This document shows positions 24,001 through 36,476 of a DNA stretch of 64,000 nt, piece after piece (the first letter of the stretch is position 1; every line of letters starts with the position of its first letter). The DNA lies in the NCBI GenBank assembly GCA_003999685.1, contig CP021233.1:1116001-1180000 (forward strand). The letters run 5' to 3'. The notes beneath the pieces were generated by a model. That model was not told where the DNA came from and did no database searches. It worked only from the letters and a program-made list of their open reading frames with translations. Origin of the DNA: Taiwanofungus camphoratus (lineage: Eukaryota > Basidiomycota > Agaricomycetes > Polyporales > Taiwanofungaceae). The position numbers and the translations under genes were made by a program.

Positions 24001-24538
24001 ATCTTTCGCCTTGTCAGTGACCACACAATTGAGACTAAAATTATGCACCGCGCGACAGAAAAGCGCAAACTGGAGGCCCTAGTCATTGCCAAAGGTCTCG
24101 CCATCTTGCTGTGCCCTTTTGCGAAATACTGACACCTTACCTTCTCCGTTCGCGACAGGTCAATTCAAAACGCCTTCCTTGGCTGCAAGTCGCAGCAGCA
24201 GACCGGAAACGATGGCAGAGATGGCTGCGGCGCTGCTCAAACTCGAAGGCGAGAAGATCCAGGTGGTCCCGAACAATGCTGCCGGCAAAGCCAACGTCAT
24301 CAGTAACGAGGAGCTCGACATGTTACTTGACAGGCGCCCCGAAGTGTTTGTTGACCGGGGTAAAGGGTGGACATCAGCTGGCCGGGCCGCTGCAGATGGT
24401 GAACGGGACGGAGAAGGGCCGAACGCAGTACAAGCCAAGAAGGCGGCCTTCGCTGTGTATGAAGCCCCTGTGGACGAGGCCGGTGATGCGTTGGCGGGAA
24501 TGCTAGAACAAGATCAGGGTGTTTCGGTCGGTCGATGA
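21038..24538 (+). CDS. SNF2-family chromatin remodeller, Lsh/DDM1/HELLS type (yeast Irc5-like)
   Basis: Twelve exons (21038-21160, 21221-21241, 21294-21708, 21759-21781, 21835-21957, 22019-22528, 22609-22688, 22747-23249, 23336-23577, 23675-23881, 23935-24094, 24159-24538) give 928 aa in phase. Helicase motifs in order: [16 protein letters not shown] (Q), [15 protein letters not shown] (I; Lys for ATP), [13 protein letters not shown] (Ia), [10 protein letters not shown] (II, DEGH), [17 protein letters not shown] (III), [33 protein letters not shown] (IV), [27 protein letters not shown] (V) and [14 protein letters not shown] (VI). The DEGH box, the Arg-Arg-Leu-Lys-x-Asp-Val block and the acidic/basic insert between lobes match the Lsh/DDM1/Irc5 branch. 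Members slide nucleosomes and help maintain DNA methylation or repair in the nucleus. Exon 2 is only 21 nt and exon 4 is 23 nt (part of Walker A). No damage seen. Confidence 0.88.
21175..21186. promoter_or_regulatory. TTGACGCGTCAA palindrome (MluI box) inside intron 1 of the SNF2 gene
   Basis: A perfect 12-bp inverted repeat with ACGCGT core, the full MCB, lies 15 bp into the predicted first intron (21161-21220). It may be a cell-cycle element for a remodeller used in S phase, or chance. Confidence 0.25.
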
Positions 24539-25793
24539 GCGGACTGTCGAGTGGGATTTCTCTTGTGATATACTATTATACTCATTATTACTTCCCTCTC
24601 TTATGTAAATATAGTTGGTCCTTATAATTGAATACGATCTGGAGCCTAGACGACTATTTGTCCTCGTTGACGTCCACAAATGTCTGCAGGACAAATGGGG
24701 TTAGGAAGCTGTCTAGGCCGGAAAGGAGAGGCACCCCCCGCTCCCGCTTTTTTCGTATGCGGAAAGTTGTTGAATCTTTAAATGGCGAAGTACGATGGCT
24801 TCCATGCAAAGAATTCAAGTGATTGGCGTTGTCCCAACCTCAAACTATCAAATCTGCGTAGGATGACCGTGTACAATGAGTGCCTGAAACGCCCAAAAAG
24901 CTGAAGATATTGATAATTATGTAGCCCAACCATTCCAAAACATACGCTGCGGGAATAGCAAAATGTTTGTGTTCAGAATATTTTGGCGGAGTTCCGAGAT
25001 AACCAACGCCCTCCGTTTTCGTCTTCAATAGGAAGCTTCGCAAGTCTGCGTTCCGCCTGGTGACTCCCTTTACAAGTGTGAGATATCATAGAACATGCAT
25101 ACAGCACGGTGCCAATCCCTGGACTTGTCAGTAGTCAGCTCTGGATCCTCGTCCGCGTGGAAACCACGTGGACGAGACACAGTGTAGCCACGTGGCTACC
25201 TGTTTCTATAGCGTTTAGCAATTGACTACTTAGTAGTACTACTAGACTGGCGAAACCGAGACCAGTTGCTTTTTGCTCAGGGATTGTCCATCCGGATTGC
25301 GGTTCCCAATGCTTGAACTCAACACGTGTGTGTTTCGTGCTGCGGCCAGTAGCGCTCACCCAAGCAAGTAGACGCTCTCATTCGTTTGTGGCGACCGTTT
25401 ACCCAGCGCTATATTTGAAAGACTTCTTCGGGATCCAATGGTGCCTCCCCGTGTTCTGCTGGCGCCCATGCAACCGACGACAGGTGCTGCTGGCTGGCCA
25501 TCATCTTGGCACACAGTACGATTTCTTTTCGAGCCTTTGCTCTGGCAACTACGACTGCAGGGTCAGCGAGAAACACTCGTGTGGGTTGCTCGTCAAGCTG
25601 TCTCATGAGTTTCCACTCGTGTATCGAAGATCCTCCCCAAATACCACCGACCGCAGTTCAGTCGGATATTTTTAGTTGTCATCGTGAGCAAACCGCTGTT
25701 TCAATTGACCCGGGATCCGGCATCTAGGCATATGTCCTCAGACTCGAGCTGGTGCCCTTTCACACCACCCCTTCCTCGTACTCGACTGCTTCC
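24539..25793. other. Intergenic with possible gene relic
   Basis: Apart from a weak GMC-oxidoreductase-like fragment on the minus strand (listed separately), no gene is recognisable between the SNF2 gene and the ABC transporter. Confidence 0.45.
25409..25675 (-). pseudogene. Possible relic of a GMC oxidoreductase
   Basis: A minus-strand frame reads VVVARAKARKEIVLCAKMMASQQHL, resembling the A-R-K-E-V-I-L-C-A-G-x-x-x-S-P-Q-L-L stretch of GMC flavin oxidoreductases. Gly and Pro of that motif are replaced, and neither the N-terminal FAD motif nor the C-terminal His-Asn part is found nearby. At best a fragment; chance resemblance is possible. Confidence 0.25.
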
Positions 25794-28700
25794 ATGTCCA
25801 CTTCCACCTTGCGGATCCCAAGGAGATCATCTGGGCCGCGAGACGAAGATTCAGCGACCAATACTGGACCTGGACGCCCGTCTTATGCACCTGTCGTGTT
25901 GAGCATGGCTGCGGACGCCGGCGAAATGAGTGAGCGCACATTGCAGTCTCGCCACTCTGGGGTGTTTTCTCGATTGAACTTCAAGAAGGAGAGTTCCGAC
26001 ATCGACGTGGAACTCGTCGACCTTGAAGTAAATGAGTCTCGTCGGACAACCGATCGCACACCCAATGAACTGCCCGGTGGTCAACGCGTGTCTTGGAACA
26101 AGGGGAAGAAACCTTTCCCTTCGGCCGCATCCCCGATACTTGATGACGGCGCTTCCGACTTCGAGAGGGCGTTGAGAGATGTCATGGAGAAGTGTGTAAC
26201 GCTCGTTGTGTGCAGAATCTCACCACGTTTACTGTGCTCAACAGATCACATCAGTCGGGCATTCAGCGGAGGGAGCTTGGAGTCATGTTTGAAAATCTCA
26301 AAGTAATCGGTGCCGGATCATCGACAACATACCAGCCGACGTTGGGGTCCATTCTCAATCCTCTCAACTTAATTGAACTCATCCAAAGCATTCGTCATCC
26401 AGCGACACGGGAAATTCTCAGTGGATTCGACGGCGTTGTCAGACCAGGAGAGATGCTCTGTACGTGATTCGCGTTCTACTGAATCCGATTGTGTTGACTG
26501 TACTGCGTGCAGTGGTCCTGGGGCGTCCTGGGGCGGGATGCAGCACCCTACTGCGCACTCTTGCCAACGATCGAGGATGCTATCATGCAGTCCAGGGTGA
26601 CGTGCACTACGATTCGCTCTCGCCCAAGGTGATCGATGAGTACTGCCGCGGGGATGTACAATATTGTCCCGAGGACGATGTTCACTTTCCGTCTTTGACT
26701 GTCGATCAGACGCTCACTTTTGCGGCTACGATGCGTGCCTCGCATAAGCGCATCGAAGGGGTATCACGAGATGCATACGCGCGATGGACGACTGACGTAC
26801 TGGAAAGTGTGTTTGGTTTGAGCCACGCCAAGGACACTGTCGTGGGGGACGCCTCAATACGAGGCATATCCGGTGGTGAGAAGAAGAGGGTCTCTATCTG
26901 TGAGACTTTAGCGGCCAGGGGCTTGCTCACATGTTGGGACAAGTATGCCATTCCTGAATACTGTTGAGAGTTTTCCTTCTCACGTGCTGATTTTGTGTAG
27001 CTCCACACGTGGTCTTGAGTGCGTTGCTTTTTTCTCTATTTTCTGCATCAACGCACTGACCTGGTCGACGTAGCTCATCAACCGCTCTGGAATTTGTCCA
27101 GGCTATTCGCACCTTGACCGATGTGGCACATGTTTCCACGGTTGTCTCCATCTATCAGGTCGGCGAACCGCTCTACGAGCTATTCGACAAAGTCTGTGTG
27201 ATCTATGAAGGCAAGATGGCATATTTTGGCCCCGCGAACCGGGCAAAGCAATATTTCATCGACATGGGTTATGAACCTGCCCACAGACAGACTACAGCAG
27301 ATTTCTTGGTTGCCGGTATGTTCCGGTGTTCGACACGCATTAATTGTTCACATATTAAGTGCCTGATAGTAACGGATCCCCACGGGCGTACTCCACACCC
27401 TGACTGTCAATCGCCTGTGCCGCGTACAGCGACTGAATTTGTAGAGTATTATAGGAAGTCCGGAACCTTCCGAGCTAACAATGCAGACATGGAATCTTAC
27501 CGCAAGGAGTTCGTCGGTAAACCTGATAGGGCAAATGCCTATTTAGAAAGTGTCCGAGCCGAACACACCAGCAATACGAGGTCCAGGAGTTCATATATCA
27601 CCTCAATATCTATGCAAATCCGTGCGCTGATGGTTAGGAGAGCGCAGATCATTCGTGGTGCAATGACAGCATTCCTTGTTGAGATGTCGTAAGTTCCAGC
27701 CATCGCTGATAACTATTTAAAACCGTTTCTGACGCTATTCAAAGAACGTTCATCATATTGGCACTCATTGCTGGGACTGCCTACTTGCGGTTGAAGAGGA
27801 ATACAGACTCATTTTTTTCGCGAGCCAGTGTCATCTTCTTGTATGCGATTTTGCCTCGGGCAACCATTTGACGTCTGATGTAGTTTAATTTCCCAGTGCC
27901 TATATATGGTCTGGCCTCTCAACTATGTCGGAGATACCAACCCTGTTCACTCACCGGCCAATCACCCTAAGACAATCAAGAGCAACTATGTATCACCCAT
28001 TCGTGGAAGCACTTGCCTTGACACTGGTAGACATTCCCATCTCGCTCGTGACCATGGTCCTCTTCTCTGTCATACTGTATTTCTTGGCCGATCTTCAAGA
28101 ATCGGCAAGGCAATTTTTGTGGGTGTTTCTGAACAATGTTTGTCTCAACGGCGCTCGGGGTCAATTAATCAACTTCTGGCTCTTTTAGTATATTCATGCT
28201 CTTCGTGTCCACCATGACGATCACGTTGAAAGCGTTCTTCCGAGCCCTCACGGCTGCCTTCCAGGACCCTGCTCCTGCGCTTGCCGCATCGGGCATATCT
28301 ATGTTGATCCTAGTGCTTTACACCGGTTATCCCATCCCTGTGTCCTCCATGATCAAAGCATTATCATGGATTACGTATATTAACGTATGACCACCCTACC
28401 TTTGTCTTTGAGCGTCTGACCCATTCAACCTTTTTAGCCACTAAAATATGGGTTTGAAGCGCTCGTAGTCAACGAGTTTTCAACCCTGAACGGCACTTGT
28501 TCAATGCTCATCCCTTCCGGGCTTGGTTACAAGAACGTCTCTCTACTCAACCAAGCTTGTGTCACTGTGGGAGCCTTACCCGGACAGGCGTCTGTCTCGG
28601 GCACCCTCTATATGAAATATCAGTACTCTTTCCATTATAAGAATCTGTGGCCTGTGAGTTGCTGTCTCATTATGTTATAATGACGTCTGACGATCTTTCA

Positions 28701-31573
28701 ATTGGAGAACTTCGGAATTGTGTGCGGCTTTGGCCTTGCCTTCATAGGCTTACTTATCTTCTTGACTGAGATCAATACCGAATTCGCGCGCGAGATCTCT
28801 ATTGTTCTATTTAGACGAGGATCAAGGAGCAACTCTCCGGCAGTAATGGAAACTGAAGTGGAGAAGTCTGAGCCTCAGTCACCTATATCTGCTAGTGCGG
28901 AAACAGATTCACGAAACCTTTCGCATAATCCCATCAAGGGGAACATCTTTTCGTGGCATCACCTACGTTACGCTGTACCTGTCGGTGGAGGTCAGTCCAA
29001 ACAATTATTAAACGACGTGTCAGGATATGTGGCACCCGGGAAATTGACAGCCTTGATGGGGGAGTCCGGTGCTGGCAAGGTGCGCTCGGGGAGGTTCGTT
29101 TGTTGGATCATGGGAGAAGGTTAATTCGGAGCCACCATGGCTGACTTGCACAGACGACACTTCTCAACGTTCTTGCAGAGAGAACTGGTCTTGGTATCGT
29201 CACCGGCGACCGATTCATGAACGGCCAAGCACTCCCTCCGGATTTCCAAGCTCAGACGTAAGTTCACTTTCACTCACGTAAATACCGAACACAACGCGAA
29301 TTCTTGCTTTATAAAATGCAGGGGATATTGTCAGCAAATGGACACGCATGTGCCGTTCACAACTGTGCGTGAGGCTTTACTGTTCTCAGCAAAGTTGCGC
29401 CAGCCCCAGTCGGTACCGCTGGCGGAGAAGGAGGCTTAGTGAGTACCCGTAGTGTGGTGTGAATTTTGTATTGATATAAGTCATACTCCCTTTTTAGTGT
29501 CGACGAATGCTTGCACATGTGCGGATTGGCGCCTTATGCAGAGGCTATCGTCGGTACCCTCGGCAGCGAACAGCTCAAGCGCACAACTGTCGGCGTCGAG
29601 CTTGTCGCAAAGGTGCGTGATAAGCTGCTAATGACAGCGCAATCACTCAGAACATTTCTATTTAGCCATCTCTAATCTTCTTGGATGAACCTACTTCTGG
29701 GCTCGATTCACAAAGTGCATGGGCAATAATGAGCTTCCTCCGGAGCCTTGCTGATAATGGTCTCTCAATCGTATGCACGTATGTACCCGAAGTAACTATA
29801 TTTGTTCATTGTTTGATTTCTTGGTTATCAGTATACACCAACCATCTGCAGAGCTATTTGAGGTAATGATCATGATAACCCAGCAGAGTTTTCAGATTGC
29901 TGATCCTCTGTCGTGCCCAAAGGTGTTTGATAGATTACTGCTCCTGCAGAAAGGAGGAGAAACCGTCTATTTTGGAGACTTGGGCCATAAGTCTTCGACT
30001 GTGATTGACTACTTTGAGAGGAACGGTTCGAGGCCGTGTAACGAAATTGAGAATCCGTAAGCGCAGACCAACGTGCGGTACTACTAACGGGCTCATCATC
30101 TCATTCAGTGCTGAGTTTATCTTGGAAGTTATTGGTGCAGGTGCAACTGCGACTTCGGAGATTGACTGGAGTCCAGTGTGGCAGCGTTCTAAAGAAGCAT
30201 ATGATTTGCTACAGGAACTTGAATCAATTAACAGCACAGGTCGAACGCATCCGCCAATCAAGGTGGCTCAGCTACACGAGTTCGCGACCTCCTGGCGATA
30301 TCAACTAGTGGCATTGCTTCAAAGGGATTTCCGAAGTCTTTGGCGAGACCCTATATATCTCGTTGCAAAGATGATGATCAATATCTGTTGTGCTCTCGTG
30401 ATCGGTTTCACATATTTCAAGACCAAATCAACTGTACAAGGGACAAGAAACCAGCTTTTTGTCAGTTATCGGTTACACTCTATCACATCTCACTAATATA
30501 TTCTTTGCCACAGTCAATCTACATATCAATGTTCCTTGCTGCTCCGGTGGTTGAGTCATTGCAGGTTCCCTTCCTTGCTATTCGCGACATTTATGAAATT
30601 CGCGAACGACATAGTCGCATCTATAGCTGGACTGCGATGTTGACGTCGCAGTTTTTGGCAGAGATTCCATGGAATATACTAGGTTCAACTCTTTTCCTTG
30701 CGTGTTGGTATTGGACTGCAGGTTTTCCTAGTGGCCGTGCTGGTTACACATTCCTATTATTCGGTGTCATCTACCCACTATACTATACCTCCTTCGGTCA
30801 GGTGAGCTTTCTGCCACATTTTCTCTACTTACAATTACTGATCCACTGTGGTGTAGGCGACGGCGGCAATGTCACCGAACTCTGAGGTAGCCGCACTGGT
30901 ATTCAATGCGTTGTTTGCCATTATGATAATGTTGTAAGATATGTCAACAGAGAGATGTTTCGAGACCAGCTTGACGTTTATCCTGGACAGCGCTGGTGTC
31001 TTGGAACCATTGCGTGAATTGGGCTGGTGGAGATGGATGAATCGTGTATCTCCCGCAACATATTTTATCGAGGGCTTCCTAGGACAGGGTTGGTCATATA
31101 CTATTTGTGTTCTTTGGGCTAATCTTACTGAAGGGTAATCAGCTGTCGGACGACAACAGATCAGTTGTACTCCTGTACAGTTCATCAAGATCAACCCCCC
31201 ATCGGGGCAGTCTTGTTCCCAATACATGGAGCCATATATCTCTCTCTATGGCGGTTACCTCACGGATCAAGATGCTATCAGCAACTGCATGTACTGCCTT
31301 TACAGAACAACAGACCAATACCTAAAGACGCTAAACATATTCTACGATAATCACTGGAAGGATCTTGGTATCTTCTGCATATATACGGCCTTGAATGTGC
31401 GTCGCGATGGTACTGTTGTGTGTGTATGAGTTAACAGTCTATGACAGGTGGTCGGCATTTACATTTTCATGTATCTCTGTCGTATCCGCGCTGGGACTTG
31501 CGTTGAATGGTTGAGAGCGCGGTTTGTCGCTCGTTGGAGGTATTTCAGACAGTTATCAACTGTTCATACTTGA
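25794..31573 (+). CDS. PDR-type ABCG transporter (full size, NBD-TMD-NBD-TMD)
   Basis: Plasma-membrane efflux pump with over twenty exons from the ATG at 25794 to TGA 31571-31573. In order: [28 protein letters not shown]1 with Walker [10 protein letters not shown] (Cys in place of the usual Lys, as in all fungal PDR pumps), signature [15 protein letters not shown], and the D-loop in an 18-nt exon (27001-27018, STRGLD); and TMD1 with [15 protein letters not shown] and [15 protein letters not shown]. Then NBD2 has [15 protein letters not shown], intact Walker A GESGAGKTTLLNVL, signature [10 protein letters not shown], Walker [14 protein letters not shown] and [13 protein letters not shown]2 has [18 protein letters not shown], and the end is [21 protein letters not shown]. 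All introns I followed keep phase, so the gene looks whole. Co-location with biosynthetic enzymes suggests export of, or self-protection against, their product; general drug efflux is the alternative. Confidence 0.88.
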
Positions 31574-31802
31574 CGGTGATGGACGCCGAACCTATCATTC
31601 TTGTTACATTTTGGAAGGGATAATTATAGCTACGATATATCCTCATCATGGCATAGATACATCTAGGACACTAGTAAAGGTCGCAGTAATCGAATAATCA
31701 TCATTATAACCCAGGAACACGAGCAGGTATAGTCGATGGTAAATCCGAGAAGTCTACTTTCGACCCGTATTTGATACTGATCGTCCATCCTGGTTCCCTA
31801 TC

Positions 31803-33867
31803 CTAATCCAGATACTGAATGATGCGGTTCATTGAATCTCGGTAAGAGTCAATAATTCCGCTGCCTTGGCGCGAGGCTCCAATACACAGTTGAATGGTTT
31901 TGGGGCTCTGTGAATGGATCAGGACCGCAGGGTCGACGAAAGCAACAAGCAAAACGCACGGAACGAGACCTATTATGAAGTCAAGCGGGGGCGGGCGCGG
32001 CCTGCCGCCCTTCATCTCCGGCTTGATCTCGAATAAGGCTATGGTTCTAGCTACAATGAGATAAAGCAATGCATTGGCAAAATGCAGGCCAGGGCACAGT
32101 CTAAATGACGGTAAATCATTTGTTCAAGAATGACATCAGATGATCCACCTTCTTCCGAATCCATACACTAGAGTCCGAGGATCACGAGGGGCGGGATGGG
32201 AGTTTGAATGTATAAAGCGTTCGGGAAGGAACTTGTCTGGTTCCGAATATTCTTTTTCATCGTGCAGCATCGCCCTGTGTCACGATCAGCCAACTATCAC
32301 TGGACTACAGACAAGAGGTAATGCACCAGACATTGGCCATGATCCACGTCTTCTTCGGAATCCTGTAATCCAAATATTCTTCTTCGACTGTGTTGCTATG
32401 TGTTACAAGCGGGATAGCGGGGTTAAATCGATGGACCTCCTGAATGAGACAGTCAATATAAGGCAAAGAATCTCGGTCTTGCAGATCAGGTAGTCTATCG
32501 TTGCCGACGACAGCCGATATCTCTTCAAAGGCACGTCTCTGTACCTCGGGATGGAGTGCAATAAGTAATAGGAAGTTCAGAATTGTGCCTGTCAGCTAAA
32601 CACTTTTTAGATTATGGGAAAAGCCTATGCACCACCTTTACTTACCGTCTCAGTGCCCGCTGAAAGATTGCAAGAAGTTTGGCATCAGAGCAGGAATGAC
32701 ATGATAGATGGATGAACTAACCGCTGTAGAGACTGCCCGCTGCACTCATTACAATGTCCTCGTCCTCGAGAGCCGCATCTGATGATAGATCTTCAAGAGC
32801 TTCCCGGACGAAAGACGGCTTAGCAATCCCTTGTGCCTACAGGTTCAATGGATGGTTACATGCCTTACTTGGCGTCATAAATGTCGCTGCAGCGTACCAT
32901 CTCCTGCTTGACACGAAAGAATGGTACTCTTGTCATTTGATAAAACAAATCCCTTGCAGATTGCGCCCAACGCTGGAACTCGGCACCCGGAAACCACGCT
33001 GGCACATATATCACTGATTTACAGTCAAAATCGTGAAATATTTTTGAGAACAAGGTAAGAAGGACGGACATGCAGGTATGAAGTTCACCATCCATCGGCC
33101 TGGCTGCAGCGCTACTCCAGTCTGGTGCATGACAGTCTTCGCAAGCTCGACATATTCGGGCTGGGGTTCATGCCCATATGCAAAGCAGACAATCAGTTCC
33201 TCTACATTCCTTAGGAAGTCTGTCAGCATCCACTCTAGCACTGTGAAAGAGACTCGCGGAATGCCTACTTCTGCACGTCAGAGTAGAAAGTCTGTGGTGA
33301 ATTCAAGAAGCTTCGAGCAAGCTTGATGGACTGGACGTGAAGCAAATCGCTCCAGGTGCCGATGACCGCGCCCGCGTTCAACGAGCCATGTAGGAACTTC
33401 CGCGATTTCTTGAGGCGTTCGCCATAATATTGAAACCCCACGTTCTTCTGTCGTCCGAGTAGCTCGGCCATCGGCCACCGCGGCTTGCAAGCAAAAGTGC
33501 TCCGCTTCTCTAGTAGATCGATGGCGGCATCCGACGTATTGATCACAACAATGTTTTGGCCAAGTGTACGGAGAGAAATTAAAGGACCTGCACCCTTCAA
33601 TGAGATTTTCCTACAGCATAGCTGGAAGGTTGCAGTATAACGCAGAACGCACCCAAGTCTTTCGACCAGCTCGCGTAATTTCGCCAGGGCTGTTCGTACG
33701 ACTTGCTCCGTGAGCCAGGACCTGAAAGAACATGAGTGATCCTTGCACAAGCATAGTACGCCCTACGAACCGGGAGGAAGGGGCAAGCGGCGCAGTTGCT
33801 TGAGCGCTCTCGCGCCGAACAAGCAAATAACGAAGGAAACAAGTATGAGAACTTGGGCGGATATCAT
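31803..33867 (-). CDS. Cytochrome P450 (P450-1)
   Basis: ER-anchored haem monooxygenase. The ATG at 33867 begins MISAQVLILVSFVICLFGARALKQ, a single N-terminal anchor, then the proline hinge RRLPLPPGPGS and KDLGPLISLRTLGQNIVV (beta-1 region). The middle holds RPRW-type helix B/C text (KPRWPMAELLGRQKNVGFQYYGERLKKSRK). Towards the C-terminus come HPEVQRRAFEEISAVVGNDRLPD, the K helix (LIQEVHRFNPAIPLVTHS), KEYSEPDKFLPERFI (PERF), the haem loop VYGFGRRRLCPGLHFANALLY with the Cys ligand split by an intron, and the end at TAG 31803-31805. Organisation and wording fit the large Agaricomycete P450 group annotated as O-methylsterigmatocystin-oxidoreductase-like. The substrate is unknown; it probably oxidises the product of the surrounding cluster. 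Looks intact. Confidence 0.85.
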
Positions 33868-34700
33868 CCTGCACGTCCTGTACCGACTCGAGACCGATGC
33901 TCTCGAGGTTGTGATAGCCAACAACCACGAAATATGGGGAATCGATAACTAGTCGCCTTTGGAGACGTCGACTGCCCTTCGCTGCAGTTCGTCCTGACTA
34001 GTCTAGCCTGAGTCACCGTAGTCGGCCCTGCGGATATCTACTTCCTGTCCGCAAATTCGTCAGCAAAAGCTGTGATGTCTGCCAGTGACATCAATCTCAC
34101 AAGAATTCTGCTCTGATGATAGTCCCCAGGGGCGCGATGCAGGTCTGATTCACCAAATAGTTTTAGCACGCCCATCATAATCAAAGAGGTTTTGATAGAA
34201 CACATTTCGGGCGGTCGCAGTTGCAGGCTCCGATCTCGGCGAACTACAACTTCTTCCGTAGGCCAGCAAGCCATGCAATCAGAACATAGATGATATTGAT
34301 CACTCCGAAGCTATCTATAATCGAACCTGGCTGTGCGATGATCTTTGCAAGGTGACAATGGTTCTGGCAGCCGGAACAGCTGAATGTAACACATGATGTC
34401 GCAGGGGGTAAGACCAATTGTCACATCGTTATCATTGAACTGCACGCAAACCCATGCAGGTATGCTTGTTGATTTGCAGTAAGTAATGAATGTTTGTTGG
34501 GTAAAGCAACCCTTACACGGGAGACCTCAATAAACATATACCTGACAAGCGTCGCACCCGGCTCAAGAACTTTGATGCGTTTTACTACAGTGTCAGCATA
34601 ACAATGAGCGCTCAGGAAGTGGTACAAGTTTAAAACAGTTGACATCCGAACGAAAAGACTTCTTGACTGATATGGACCCTTAATGGAATGTGTGTGTACG
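33868..34700. other. Intergenic, no gene recognised
   Basis: Promoter of P450-1 and 3' flank of the epoxide hydrolase gene. Two minus-strand frames of about 75 residues show no family resemblance. Confidence 0.45.
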
Positions 34701-35898
34701 TTAGTTGAGAGGCAAAGTCAGGATCCAGCGCTCTAGTTCCACGTTTACTCCTTCGGAACATTCAAGCTGCAGCCAATGTCCAGCCTCGAATTCAGTATAC
34801 GTGACCTCTGTGCCGAACTTCTCCATGGTGGCTTTCCCGCGGACGGGCGTGCACACGCAATCCTTGAGTGCCGCAGCGAAGAATGAGGGCTTCTGGATCT
34901 TCCATCGCTCCTCGCTGATGTCTAAGATCGGACAGCAATTAGAGAACTGGACACCGGCAAGTGGGGGGCTTTCTGCTTACTCTTGTTATCTTCCAAATCG
35001 TTGTTTTGTAACTGGGATTTGTACCAGTTGAGGGAAGAACGAACGTCGCCTTCAAGGAGCTCCCGACGTAAGGTGTTGTATTCCTAGGAGCTTATGAGCG
35101 CAAGATAGACCCGGTTCGCCCCAACGCACCTCCTCCGTCAAATAGTCCGCACGACCAGGTTGCATGTTCGTCTCTATCCATTCAGCTGTTTTTCCAGGAA
35201 GTACCAAGTAAGGATTCCAGCAGGCGGGATCCTTCGGGTATAAGAGCTGCAGGAAACTATCAACCTAACGATTAACCATTAGGAGGAAAACCTGTGCATA
35301 TCATCCAGGAGACTCACATTTCTTTCGATGATTTCTGGCGCGTCGTCCCGTCGAAAGAACTGCCAGTAGGAGTATCCCTCATATCCGAGGATCTGCTTTA
35401 TCAACTTCATAGTCGCTTCCAGATCGAACTCAGTGGTGATAGGTTCCATGAATGACAGCCCAATCCACCCGAATCCATAAAATCGATCGCTGTATAGCAT
35501 CGAGAGGCGGGACAGGAGGCTACAGCCCCTGCAAAGACGACATGAATGAAGCACATGGAACCCGCCAAATCCGACGCCTACCAGTCATGCGCAATTCCAA
35601 CGACCTTGTGGAGGTTCTCAGTGTCGAGAATCTCGACTATATCAGCTGCCATAAGGTTCAGGCGAAATTCTCTGGCATCCAGGGGCTTCGATGTGCCACC
35701 AGCACCGAGCAGGTCTGGAGCAAGTATCCCATATCCCATAGCTTGAAAATGTTCGATCTGCCTGTGCCAATCATAGGATGTTGAAGGGAAGCCGTGCAAA
35801 AACATCAACGTTGGTTTTCCAGATGAGGCGCGTGCATAGTAGTAGTGGTAGTGGTGACCTCGCTTGACGTCGAGGTCCTTGTAGTTTGAGTGGTTCAT
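34701..35898 (-). CDS. Epoxide-hydrolase-like alpha/beta hydrolase
   Basis: Five to six exons, ATG at 35898, TAA at 34703-34701. The N-terminus MNHSNYKDLDVKRGHHYHYYYA leads into LMFLHGFPSTSYDWHRQIEHF, the HGFP oxyanion motif, then APDLLGAGGTSKP and VVGIAHDWGC. In HDWGC the Asp is the expected nucleophile of soluble epoxide hydrolases, where serine would mark an esterase. A lid region (FDLEATMKLIKQILGYEGYSYWQFF) follows, then the C-terminal GHWLQLECSE block with the catalytic His. The acid is probably in the VCTPVRGKAT region. Soluble enzyme, no signal peptide. It would open an epoxide made by a neighbouring P450 to a diol, which is inference. The start lies 579 bp from the divergent methyltransferase start. 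Confidence 0.84.
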
Positions 35899-36476
35899 GG
35901 ATGCAAGGGCTACGGAAGACTTGTTCTAAGCTCTGCAGCGATAGTCTCTCAGAGATACGTAGGGTGATAGTTTCCCACAGGTAGCATTGAGCAGGTATTC
36001 TGCTTCAACCTTCGCAGGCTTCGGATTTCCGTATCTGACCAGGATAACAGGTTTGACTGTCATGCCGTTGAACGTGCCTTTGTCAGGAGTGATTGATTGA
36101 TCCTGACATGAAGCAAAAAAAATTGAACACAATCAGATATCAGAAGAATCATAATGATTGACTTGGCTACCAGGTCTGCTCAGTCTTCCGCGAGAGTCGG
36201 ATGGAAAGTAGAGCTCAGGCATTCAAAGGAACAGCGATCGCTGTGACAATGGTTTACGTAATTCCCGCACAAACAGAGTGTCTGGGGTCTCCTTATTCCT
36301 CCCAGACGAACGGTTCAGATCATTTATCTAATGCACAGCGACCTCTTTTCGAGGCTATCAGGAGAAATGGCAGAAGAGAAGCTCTCACCGTGCTTCCTGA
36401 AGTACCGCCTTCGTACAGATCCCAAACTCGCACCCTCCATCTCGCACATTCGAAGCTGTCGTGTACTGTCTATACC
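35899..36476. promoter_or_regulatory. Shared upstream region of divergent epoxide hydrolase and methyltransferase genes
   Basis: 578 bp between the two ATGs, so it can hold a bidirectional promoter. A minus-strand frame at 35926-36132 has no recognisable homology and is not called as a gene. Confidence 0.4.

Noticed and set aside
34038-34645. Minus-strand frames upstream of P450-1
   Set aside because: Considered as part of P450-1, but that gene has a complete anchor and start at 33867; no homology seen.
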